The translations under genes and the position numbers were made by a program. Shown piece after piece: positions 1-6,516 of a DNA stretch of 10,707 bases. Origin of the DNA: an uncultured Bacilli bacterium (GTDB taxonomy: Bacteria > Bacillota_I > Bacilli_A > RF39 > UBA660); NCBI GenBank assembly GCA_910576985.1, contig CAJTLA010000048.1:1-10707 (forward strand), given 5' to 3'. The notes beneath the pieces are model-generated. The model had not been told where the DNA came from and did no database searches. It saw nothing but the letters and a program-made list of their open reading frames with translations. Positions within the stretch are counted from its first letter, which is position 1; every line of letters begins with the position of its first letter.

Positions 1-2
1 AG

Positions 3-30
3 AAAACATACTTTATAGTGAGTTTTTTTT
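3..30 (+). terminator. Probable intrinsic terminator of an off-window gene
   Basis: A-rich hairpin followed by eight T. AAAAC (3-7) pairs with GTTTT (22-26), an A/A mismatch follows (8 and 21), and TACT (9-12) pairs with AGTG (17-20) using one G-T wobble, around a TTAT loop. The T-run is 23-30. The stem is weak in GC, so this is a moderate call; it would end a + strand gene left of the window. Confidence 0.45.
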
Positions 31-57
31 ATTCAAAAATTGTGTTCAATTTTATGA

Positions 58-86
58 CTGATAAATGAAAAAAAGTATACTATAAT
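58..86 (+). promoter_or_regulatory. Candidate sigma-A-type promoter
   Basis: A perfect -10 box TATAAT (81-86) lies 17 bases after CTGATA (58-63), which matches the -35 consensus TTGACA at four of six positions. An overlapping alternative -10, TATACT, is at 76-81. It would start RNA near 93, ahead of the doubtful small ORF at 131-235. Chance matches are common in DNA this AT-rich. Confidence 0.45.
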
Positions 87-130
87 TGATATAGCAAAAT
101 CAAAACTATAGAAAGGAAATGTTTTGTAGT

Positions 131-235
131 ATGAATATAGACAGTAATGATATTAAGTCAGCTGATATTTTTAATATTGAAATGTCAATTGATTGGAAAC
201 TTATGCTGAATATTTTAATCAGTTATTATGTCTAA
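131..235 (+). CDS. Doubtful 34-codon small ORF
   Basis: This ORF could encode a 34-residue peptide of unknown function, starting MNIDSND and ending ILISYYV, with no recognisable family. It follows a candidate promoter (58-86) and a GAAAGG element (111-116). Ribosome-site spacing is poor for either in-frame start: about 14 bases to ATG 131 and only 2 bases to ATG 119, which would add MFCS. The stop overlaps the left arm of a loose inverted repeat (TTATGTC 226-232, GACATAA 259-265). It may instead be an untranslated leader or small RNA. I keep it only because it fills an otherwise gene-free stretch with promoter-like and SD-like signals in the right order. Confidence 0.25.
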   Translation: MNIDSNDIKSADIFNIEMSIDWKLMLNILISYYV

Positions 236-276
236 CACAGCTATTAAAAAAAGACAATGACATAAAATTTTTGTGA

Positions 277-305
277 TTGATTTGTATATTATTGTGTGCT
301 AAAAT
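277..305 (+). promoter_or_regulatory. Promoter of the small ORF-sortase unit
   Basis: TTGATT (277-282) and TAAAAT (300-305) are separated by exactly 17 bases, and TGC directly before the -10 gives an extended -10 element. RNA would start near 312, just upstream of the AAGGGTGAT ribosome site of the 53-codon ORF. It probably drives both that ORF and the sortase gene, since only four bases separate them. Confidence 0.7.
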
Positions 306-329
306 AAATATATCATAAGGGTGATGGCT

Positions 330-491
330 ATGGATAAAAATTTAAATGATTTAGAAAAAATGGTTTACTACTTTGAAAAATACAAAGAAGCATTAAAATG
401 CAAAAAAAAAGAAGAAGCATATTACTTTCTGAAATATGCCAATCACTACTTAAAAATAAGTCAAACAATAAAAGAAGAAAAAACGGAGTAG
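330..491 (+). CDS. 53-aa charged helical small protein of unknown function
   Basis: I do not recognise a family. The product is a Lys/Glu/Tyr-rich cytoplasmic protein of 53 residues with no signal peptide or membrane segment. Two amphipathic stretches, about residues 6-28 (LEKMVYYFEKYKEALK core) and 29-49 (EEAYYFLKYANHYLKI core), suggest a helical hairpin, possibly resembling a single TPR-like repeat. ATG 330 is chosen because AAGGGTGAT (317-325) is a strong ribosome site ending 4 bases before it; in-frame GTG 321 and ATG 324 lie inside that site. It follows a good promoter and ends four bases before the sortase gene, whose ribosome site GGAG (485-488) lies within this ORF's end. The two are therefore likely co-transcribed, and it may bind the helical cytoplasmic part of the sortase (inference). 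Confidence 0.7.
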   Translation: MDKNLNDLEKMVYYFEKYKEALKCKKKEEAYYFLKYANHYLKISQTIKEEKTE

Positions 492-495
492 AAAG

Positions 496-2916
496 ATGAA
501 AAAAGGGAATATTACAATTAATGAGTTATTACAAATTTTAGAGAATGACGATTTATGTAAGCAATTACTAGACCCAAATGATTGCCCTTTTTTAAATGGC
601 ACAAAAAAAGACTACCTAAAAAGTTTTGATCAACTATTAGATGCATCTGTTTTTAAAGTAAAAAAAACAATGAATTTCAAATATTTAGGAATCGCTCTTA
701 AAATCTTAAACCAATTGTACTTACAAAAAATAAAGCAAAATCCATTTTTATTTTATGAAATGCCTGCCTGTACAGACCTTTTAGAATTATTAGAACAATA
801 CCCAAAAGAATGTAAAGAATTCAAAACATTTTTAGAAAATATAAACTTTGAAAAATCAAGAAATGAAATTGGTTTATTTTATCAAAAACAAGTAAAAAAA
901 CAAAAAAAATTAAATGAATATGAACTACGAGACTTTCTTACGTATCTTATGATTTATAAAAATCATCGTATTCCTCATGAGTATATTTGTTATATATTTT
1001 GGAATTTATTTCAAAAAGATCAAAAACTAAAACCAGAAATTTATGCAGAAATATTCAGATTTTTAATACTAGATTTACTTCAAAAACAAAATAAAAAAGA
1101 AACAATAACAATCGCTCCAATAGATGATAACAAACCATTTGTGATAAAAGAAGAACAATTCTATATTAATATCAATGTGATCAAAGAAACATTAGAAGAA
1201 AACTTAAAACATCTCGCTTACTTATTTGAACTCATGGAAAAAAGATATAAATTAGATTCTTTGGGACATAATAAATATGAAGAAATTAAAAGTAAAAAGC
1301 AAAATACCATAAAAAAAATAATCGGATCTAGTTTCTTTTATGAAGAATATTCGTATCTAAGTTTAGAACAAGAAGCCAAACAACAGAGTACAATTCATTA
1401 TCTACGATTTCTAAACGAAGTAGCACCAGACTTATATCATCAAAAAATGGCTGATTATGAATTACAAATCAAAAGTGGAATAGAAAATGCAAATGCAATA
1501 GAACAACCAGATCCATTAATAATTACGTTAAACGATTTACTTGATTCCACAGTAAAACGAGCAGATGAAGTAATCCAAAATGAACCATATTTAAAACAAG
1601 AATATGATGCCAAAGGAAACCGAAAGAAAATCTCTGAAATTTTAGAACTATATGAACAAGAAATAGAAAAAAAAGATCCTCAAAATTTGGCTTTTTACTA
1701 TGAAAGAACCATTCTAGAATCTCATTTAAGCATGGAACGATTTATAGAAGAATTTATTTCATTATTACACTATGAAGTAAAACTGAATATCACTGAAAAT
1801 TTATTAGATAAAATTTTTCGAGAATACTTCGTAAAAGAAATTAATTTCAATATACGCATACATCGCTTGACTCAAAAGGAACTAGAAGTTTTACTTTCCA
1901 AACTAAATGAATACATGCTGAGATTTTATGAAATGAAACAAAAAGAAATTAGTAAATATCTTGTGAAAGATCCAATGAAATGGCTTTCTTGTAATACCCA
2001 TTTAAATCGATTATATGGAAATGTACAACACATGAGTAATCCAATTTTATATGAAAAATCCGATCTTTCTTTAACTCAAGTATTAGACTTAAATGAAGCA
2101 AGAGATATTAGAAGAAATGTATTAAAGAAAAAGATCATAAGTCAAAGAGTTTCTATGGTAGTATTGATTATTTTAATTTTAATTTTTTCAATCTCACTAT
2201 TGATATTGATGAAAACAGTATATCAATATTGGAGTGCTTCAAATAGTTATGAAAAAATAGAAGGAAAGTGGGATCCTGTTTCTATTTTAGAACCAGATCC
2301 AAACCAGAATGAATTTCCAATGAATGATAGTATTCCACAAATGGACTTTACAGAAGTAAAAAAAACAAATGAAGAAACAATTGCATGGATTTGGATTGAT
2401 GATACCCCAATTAACTACCCAGTAGTTCAAGGAGCAGACAATGAATTTTACTTGACACATCTATATAATAAAAAATATAACATCAGTGGTTCTATTTTTG
2501 GAGATTACCGAAATGGGACAGACTTTACTTCAACCAATACAGTTTTATATGGACACAATTTGAAAAATGGCTCCATGTTTGGATCATTAAAAAAATATAA
2601 AGATTTAAACTTTTTAAATAATCATAAATATGTATGGATTATAACTCCGAAAGCTACTTATCAATATGAGATTTATATGGTGTATGAATTTGACGTTTCA
2701 AAAGACCATTATGTATTTAATTTTAATAGTGAGAAATCATTCCAATCTTATTTGGAAAACATAAAACCTATTGTATCAAATGAATTAGAAGTGAACTTAG
2801 ATGACCATATTTTAACACTTTCAACATGTGATGATGATAAAAAAGACAAACGTCTGGTGCTATTAGCAAAAAGACTATATACATATTTACAGCCAGAAAA
2901 TGTGTCAAGTGAATAA
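496..2916 (+). CDS. Class B sortase with a large N-terminal cytoplasmic extension
   Basis: This membrane transpeptidase should cut a sorting signal and join the protein to cell-wall peptidoglycan. Residues about 616-800 form the sortase: NEETIAWIWIDDTPINYPVV (625-644) is the class B entry motif, YGHN carries catalytic His687, TLSTC gives nucleophile Cys778, and KR gives Arg786. A single membrane segment (552-572) is preceded by a basic stretch (RRNVLKKKIISQR), so the 551 residues before it should be cytoplasmic and the catalytic domain outside. Class B sortases are usually about 250 residues, so the N-terminal part is a major addition. It is Lys/Glu/Gln/Ile-rich, predicted mostly helical, and matches no family I know. 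GGAG (485-488) sets the ATG at seven bases spacing. The next gene encodes an SPETG protein, the likely substrate. The sortase identity is firm; the role of the extension is unknown. Confidence 0.93.
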   Translation: MKKGNITINELLQILENDDLCKQLLDPNDCPFLNGTKKDYLKSFDQLLDASVFKVKKTMNFKYLGIALKILNQLYLQKIKQNPFLFYEMPACTDLLELLEQYPKECKEFKTFLENINFEKSRNEIGLFYQKQVKKQKKLNEYELRDFLTYLMIYKNHRIPHEYICYIFWNLFQKDQKLKPEIYAEIFRFLILDLLQKQNKKETITIAPIDDNKPFVIKEEQFYININVIKETLEENLKHLAYLFELMEKRYKLDSLGHNKYEEIKSKKQNTIKKIIGSSFFYEEYSYLSLEQEAKQQSTIHYLRFLNEVAPDLYHQKMADYELQIKSGIENANAIEQPDPLIITLNDLLDSTVKRADEVIQNEPYLKQEYDAKGNRKKISEILELYEQEIEKKDPQNLAFYYERTILESHLSMERFIEEFISLLHYEVKLNITENLLDKIFREYFVKEINFNIRIHRLTQKELEVLLSKLNEYMLRFYEMKQKEISKYLVKDPMKWLSCNTHLNRLYGNVQHMSNPILYEKSDLSLTQVLDLNEARDIRRNVLKKKIISQRVSMVVLIILILIFSISLLILMKTVYQYWSASNSYEKIEGKWDPVSILEPDPNQNEFPMNDSIPQMDFTEVKKTNEETIAWIWIDDTPINYPVVQGADNEFYLTHLYNKKYNISGSIFGDYRNGTDFTSTNTVLYGHNLKNGSMFGSLKKYKDLNFLNNHKYVWIITPKATYQYEIYMVYEFDVSKDHYVFNFNSEKSFQSYLENIKPIVSNELEVNLDDHILTLSTCDDDKKDKRLVLLAKRLYTYLQPENVSSE

Positions 2917-2923
2917 AATATGA

Positions 2924-2952
2924 TTGACATTATTTCTAATTTGTAGGATAAT
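2924..2952 (+). promoter_or_regulatory. Promoter of the SPETG surface protein gene
   Basis: A perfect -35 box TTGACA (2924-2929) and GATAAT (2947-2952) are separated by 17 bases, eight bases after the sortase stop codon. It is the closest match to a consensus -35 in the window, suggesting that the substrate is expressed independently of, and probably more strongly than, its sortase. Confidence 0.8.
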
Positions 2953-2981
2953 AGTAACATAAGAATAAGGGAGAGTGTTTT

Positions 2982-3500
2982 ATGAAAAAAACTTTAAAAA
3001 TGATGAGCTTTTTTGCAATTGCCTTTTGTGCATTAGGAATTGGTTCAGGAGTAGCAAAAGCTGCAAAAATTGATGTCATTAATGGACAAGATGCTAGTGG
3101 GATTAATTATGGTACCATTACAACAACAAAAAATAGCTGTACAATTACAGAAGCAGATAGTAGTACCAGTGGAGTAATCACAATTGCTTCAGGAAAAGAA
3201 GTATTTATAGAAGTAGCAGAAGGTTGTACACAAACTTTCAAAGTTGAAGTAGCGCAAGGATACGAAATTGAAAGTGTACTAATGGACCGTAGTTATGTAG
3301 AAATCAGTGCTGATGGAACATATACATTTGATAACATCACTGGAGACCATTCTATTTGTGTAAAATATAAAAAAGCAGGAGAACCAACCAGTCCAGAAAC
3401 AGGAGAAGTAGCATATGTACTTCCTCTAGCAGCAACCGCACTTATTTCACTTGGGTTAATTATTGTGATTGTTCGTAAAAGACGTAGTTTAAAAGCTTAA
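2982..3500 (+). CDS. Secreted SPETG-anchored cell-wall surface protein
   Basis: Probable sortase substrate displayed on the cell wall. Residues 1-27 are a signal peptide (MKKTLKMM, hydrophobic core, likely cleavage after AKA near 27). The mature part (28-136) is short and beta-rich; about 85-130, with GYEIESV and DGTYTFDNITGDHSICVKYK, resembles a divergent InlB B-repeat-like domain. The C-terminus is a complete sorting signal: SPETG (137-141), hydrophobic segment (about 145-164), then RKRR (165-168). SPETG departs from LPXTG but fits the (S/P)PXTG type known for Clostridioides difficile class B sortase, matching the class B sortase just upstream. Mature Cys53, Cys81 and Cys126 are an odd number. 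AAGGGAG (2967-2973) supports ATG 2982. The gene is framed by its own promoter and terminator. What it binds is unknown. Confidence 0.88.
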   Translation: MKKTLKMMSFFAIAFCALGIGSGVAKAAKIDVINGQDASGINYGTITTTKNSCTITEADSSTSGVITIASGKEVFIEVAEGCTQTFKVEVAQGYEIESVLMDRSYVEISADGTYTFDNITGDHSICVKYKKAGEPTSPETGEVAYVLPLAATALISLGLIIVIVRKRRSLKA

Positions 3501-3503
3501 TCG

Positions 3504-3532
3504 AAAAAAAGAATCGAAAGATTCTTTTTTTT
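3504..3532 (+). terminator. Intrinsic terminator after the SPETG gene
   Basis: A 12-bp perfect stem: AAAAAAAGAATC (3504-3515) pairs with GATTCTTTTTTT (3520-3531) around a GAAA tetraloop (3516-3519), and the T-run continues through 3532. It begins four bases after the stop codon and separates the surface protein gene from the Tad-like operon. Its symmetric A and T runs mean it could also work on the opposite strand. Confidence 0.85.
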
Positions 3533-3654
3533 GCTTTTTTTATATCAATATAAGAAAAAGAAGTAGAAAAACGATCATCTTTTTATTGCGATTTCTCCAT
3601 CTCAATAATATAAAAAATAAAAGTACGAATTTAAACAAAAAAACACACTTTTTC

Positions 3655-3683
3655 TTGTGAACAACACAAATATTTGATATAAT
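3655..3683 (+). promoter_or_regulatory. Promoter of the Tad-like operon
   Basis: TTGTGA (3655-3660) and a perfect TATAAT (3678-3683) are 17 bases apart, with TGA before the -10 making an extended -10 element. RNA would start near 3690, about 22 bases before the first ATG. The rest of the 3533-3654 gap is AT-rich and shows no convincing gene or operator. It likely drives all six genes up to 8723. Confidence 0.8.
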
Positions 3684-3711
3684 TTTATATAGAATATGCG
3701 AGTGTGGTAAG

Positions 3712-4050
3712 ATGAAGAACAAAGGACAAGCATTAGTTGAATTTATTATAATATTACCAATTTTATTACTACTTCTTTTAGGACTCATAGACTTTGGAAA
3801 TATTATTTATAAAAAATATACTTTAGAAAATGACTTAGAACAAATCGTAAATTTAGTCAAACGAAAAAACGAAGTAGGAATCAACACCTATATCAAGCAA
3901 AATGGAATCACAGCATCAATAGAACCAAAAACAGACACCACTTCAATAACACTAACAAAAAAAATAGCCATTAATACACCAGGACTAAATAAAATACTAG
4001 GCAGAACTTATCAAATAGAAGCCAAAAGGGTGATTCCAAATGAACCATAA
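3712..4050 (+). CDS. TadE-like pseudopilin or pilin
   Basis: Small bitopic membrane protein of 112 residues with a TadE-type N-terminus. KGQALVEFIIILP (residues 4-16) has the type IV prepilin pattern: Gly5 followed by Gln-Ala-Leu-Val-Glu, with Glu10 at +5 of a possible processing site, then a hydrophobic helix through about residue 29. The remaining 80 residues would face outside and are polar. TadE/F proteins are processed minor pilins of Tad systems; with no short Flp pilin in this window, this protein could be the main subunit (inference). Ribosome site is modest (GTGTGGTAAG before ATG). The gene is first in the operon, and its last 11 bases overlap the next gene. Family call is good; exact role is uncertain. 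Confidence 0.8.
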   Translation: MKNKGQALVEFIIILPILLLLLLGLIDFGNIIYKKYTLENDLEQIVNLVKRKNEVGINTYIKQNGITASIEPKTDTTSITLTKKIAINTPGLNKILGRTYQIEAKRVIPNEP

Positions 4051-4414
4051 AGGACAAGTCTTAACAATATTTGTATTATTGCTACCAATTCTATTAATCT
4101 GTGCAAGTTTAATTATCGATGTTGGTCTTTCATATATTGAAAAACGAACCATAGAAAGAACCTTAGAAGATACAATTTCTTATGCATTAGATCATTTAGA
4201 CCAAGACGAAGCCGCACTAAAAACCAACATGAACAATTTATTAAATCAAAACATAAAAAACATCTATGACATGAAACTTACCATCGAAAATGAAACAGTA
4301 ATGATTCATATAGAAACTAGAACAAACTATATATTTACAAAAAACAAAGGAATCATAAAAACAGCTTACCAAGGGAAAATCATAGATGGAAAAAAAACAA
4401 TTACCAAAGAATAG
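4040..4414 (+). CDS. TadG/TadE-like membrane protein
   Basis: A 124-residue protein with one N-terminal membrane segment (about 7-28) following MNHKGQVLTIFVLLLP, similar to the Tad/TadG-like N-terminal region of Flp pilus assembly proteins. The layout resembles the preceding TadE-like gene: KGQ near residue 4, a hydrophobic helix, then a charged ectodomain of about 95 residues with helical EKRTIERTLEDTISYALDHL. The +5 position is Ile10, not Glu, so ordinary prepilin processing or assembly is less likely, and it may stay as a membrane anchor. Full TadG proteins are much longer and often carry a von Willebrand domain, absent here. AAAAGGGTGAT (4024-4034) supports ATG 4040, which lies inside the end of the previous gene, implying translational coupling. 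Confidence 0.75.
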   Translation: MNHKGQVLTIFVLLLPILLICASLIIDVGLSYIEKRTIERTLEDTISYALDHLDQDEAALKTNMNNLLNQNIKNIYDMKLTIENETVMIHIETRTNYIFTKNKGIIKTAYQGKIIDGKKTITKE

Positions 4415-4423
4415 AGGGATAAC

Positions 4424-5164
4424 ATGGCATTAGAAAAAGCAAAAATCGTAACTGTTACATCAGTAAAAGGTGGAACAGGAAAAACAACAACATTACTTAA
4501 TTTAGCAGGAATTTTAAATCTCAAAAAAAAGAAAGTACTGATACTAGATTTAGACCTATATGGAGGTGCAATTGCCCCATGTTTAAACATCAATAATGAT
4601 TCGGATATTTATAGCCTAGTGGATGATTTAAACACCAATCGCTTTGGAGAAATTGACCATTACTTAGTAAAATATAATGACTTTATTGATGTAATTCCAG
4701 CACCCAAAGACCCAAGAAATGCAAATAAAATTAGTAGCAAATATATCAATGTAGTTTTATCTAAAGTCATTTACCGATATGATGTCATCTTAATGGATAC
4801 CAACCATTTTCTAAACCCAATCACATTAGTTGCCCTAGATGCAAGTGACCTAATCTTATATGTCATAAATAATGATTTAATTGACTTAAAAAACATGGCA
4901 ACACGTGTTGCCATCCACAAAGACATGGAACAAGAAAACTATAAAATTATTTTAAACGAATCTATCACTGGAAGAGATTACTTCTCAAACTCAGATATCA
5001 AAAGCATTATAAAAAACAGTGTAGATTATGTGATACCAAAAAGTTTTCAACTTAAAAATATCGATAAATATATCGTAGAAGGAAAAATACCAATCTTGAA
5101 TAATAAACACAAAAAAACAATCAATACACTTCAAAATATCGTAACATTACTAGAAAAGAGGTAA
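4424..5164 (+). CDS. tadZ: TadZ/CpaE-like ParA/MinD-family ATPase
   Basis: A cytoplasmic P-loop ATPase of the ParA/MinD class, 246 residues. The deviant Walker A motif VKGGTGKTT is at residues 14-22 with the signature lysine Lys15; LILDLDLYGG (about 39-48) is the switch I/A' region, and VILMDTN is the Walker B-like strand. Its place between TadE/G-like genes and tadA fits TadZ/CpaE, which localises Tad machines at the cell pole and recruits TadA. CpaE and many TadZ proteins have an N-terminal receiver-like domain; this one starts almost directly at the ATPase. It is nine bases after the previous gene with AGAGGGAT as ribosome site, and two bases before tadA. A plasmid or chromosome ParA is less likely because no parB or origin is visible. 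Confidence 0.85.
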   Translation: MALEKAKIVTVTSVKGGTGKTTTLLNLAGILNLKKKKVLILDLDLYGGAIAPCLNINNDSDIYSLVDDLNTNRFGEIDHYLVKYNDFIDVIPAPKDPRNANKISSKYINVVLSKVIYRYDVILMDTNHFLNPITLVALDASDLILYVINNDLIDLKNMATRVAIHKDMEQENYKIILNESITGRDYFSNSDIKSIIKNSVDYVIPKSFQLKNIDKYIVEGKIPILNNKHKKTINTLQNIVTLLEKR

Positions 5165-5166
5165 CC

Positions 5167-6507
5167 ATGGCAAAGAAAAAATTTGTAGAAGAATTTGAAG
5201 CAGAAATAGAAATACCACAAGTTTCTTATATCTCAGACTACGAAGCATTTCCAAACAAAATATTATTAGATGAACTAAGAACAAAAATCATTCAAAACCT
5301 AATCGATAATAACATCACAAAAGCAAGAGATATGACAGACTTTGTAAGAACTCAAATTGACAAAACCATTGATGGATATGACTTATCAAATGTAGAAAGA
5401 AATTACTTATATAATTTAATTGACAATGAAATTAGTGGAAGTGGACCACTCACAGAACTACTAGAAGACAAAGATATCACAGAAATTATGGTAAATGGGA
5501 AAAATGAAATTTATATCGAATTAGAAGGAAAAGTAGTAAGAGATAATAGTATTTCCTTTATTAACGAAGATCATATTTTAAGAACCATTCAAAGAATGAT
5601 TCAACCCCTCGGAAGAACTATTGATACAGCCAATCCAATGGTGGACGCAAGACTAGTAGATGGATCAAGATTAAACGCAGTCATACCACCATTATCTTTA
5701 AACGGACCAGTATTAACAATCCGAAAATTTAAAGAAGAACTCGCGAATATTGAAGACTATTTAAGAACAGGAACCTTAACCCCATATATGGCTCGATTTC
5801 TAGAAGCTTGCGTAGAAGCAAAACTAAACATCATCATATGTGGTGGAACAGGAAGTGGGAAAACAACACTATTAAACGTATTATCCTCTTTTATTTCACC
5901 AGAAGAACGTATTATTACAATAGAAGATGCCGCAGAATTAAGATTAGAACAAGAACATGTCATCTCACTAGAGACAAGACTCACGAATTATGAAGGAGAA
6001 GGCGCCATTACTATTAGAGACCTTGTAATCAACTCACTACGTATGAGACCAGATCGAATTATCGTTGGAGAAGTTCGTGGAAAAGAAGCATTTGATATGT
6101 TGCAAGCCATGAATACAGGACACAATGGATCATTAACCACAATGCATGCCAATGGACCACTAGATGCCTTAAATCGTTTAGAAACAATGGTTTTAATGGC
6201 TGGAATGGAAATCCCAATCAGAGCGATTCGAGAATATATTGAAGGTGCTATTGACATTGTAGTACAAATATCAAGATTAACAGACGGAAGAAGAAAAGTG
6301 ACAAGCATATGTGAAATTACAGGAATCGAAGACAATGCCATTCAACTAGAAGAAATATTTGAATTCAAACAAGATGGTGTCAAAGAAAATGGAGAAGTAT
6401 TAGGAGAATTTATATTACATAAACGAATACCAAATGTATATAAAACAATCAAATCTAGAGGAAATGATACTTTAGATGATATATTTACCCAAAAAAAGAA
6501 AGCGTAG
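5167..6507 (+). CDS. tadA: TadA/CpaF secretion ATPase
   Basis: Hexameric type II/IV secretion-superfamily ATPase powering pilin assembly. The N-terminal domain (about 1-200) includes DKDITEIMVNG, typical of CpaF/TadA, and VDARLVDGSRLNAVIPP. The nucleotide-binding domain has Walker A GGTGSGKTT (226-234), the Asp box IEDAAELRL (252-260), Walker B IIVGEVRGKEA with Glu302, and the His box GHNGSLTTMHAN (318-329). Every catalytic motif is intact, and 446 residues is usual for the family. AGAGG just inside the end of tadZ serves as ribosome site, and only CC separates that stop from this ATG, so the two are probably translated together. Substrates would be the TadE/G-like proteins and the platform TadB/TadC encoded next. 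This is the surest member of the Tad set. Confidence 0.95.
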   Translation: MAKKKFVEEFEAEIEIPQVSYISDYEAFPNKILLDELRTKIIQNLIDNNITKARDMTDFVRTQIDKTIDGYDLSNVERNYLYNLIDNEISGSGPLTELLEDKDITEIMVNGKNEIYIELEGKVVRDNSISFINEDHILRTIQRMIQPLGRTIDTANPMVDARLVDGSRLNAVIPPLSLNGPVLTIRKFKEELANIEDYLRTGTLTPYMARFLEACVEAKLNIIICGGTGSGKTTLLNVLSSFISPEERIITIEDAAELRLEQEHVISLETRLTNYEGEGAITIRDLVINSLRMRPDRIIVGEVRGKEAFDMLQAMNTGHNGSLTTMHANGPLDALNRLETMVLMAGMEIPIRAIREYIEGAIDIVVQISRLTDGRRKVTSICEITGIEDNAIQLEEIFEFKQDGVKENGEVLGEFILHKRIPNVYKTIKSRGNDTLDDIFTQKKKA

Positions 6508-6511
6508 GTGA
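6506..6511 (+). promoter_or_regulatory. Ribosome binding site deciding the tadB start
   Basis: AGGTGA overlaps the tadA stop codon and sits five bases before ATG 6517. The upstream in-frame GTG at 6508 lies inside this site, so ATG 6517 is the better start; the difference is three residues. Confidence 0.7.
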
Positions 6512-6516
6512 GTAAC

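Noticed and set aside
226..265. Inverted repeat TTATGTC/GACATAA as a terminator or operator
   Set aside because: The 26-base loop, seven AT-rich pairs and a T-run of only five make a terminator unlikely, and one occurrence does not define an operator.
2748..2960. Minus-strand ORF opposite the sortase C-terminus and the next promoter
   Set aside because: It is antisense to the catalytic Cys/Arg region and covers a consensus promoter; no supporting signals.
3540..3788. Minus-strand ORF of 82 codons over the gap before the TadE-like gene
   Set aside because: It overlaps the start of the TadE-like gene and the operon promoter; its Phe/Leu/Ile/Lys-rich product reflects AT-rich DNA read backwards, and no family is recognisable.
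4424..5164. Plasmid partition ParA
   Set aside because: The ParA/MinD-type motifs fit, but no parB, parS-like repeats or replication gene is seen, and the Tad gene context explains it better as TadZ.
5988..6341. Minus-strand ORF of 117 codons inside tadA
   Set aside because: It lies opposite the most conserved catalytic part of tadA, whose motifs are all intact; a shadow reading frame.
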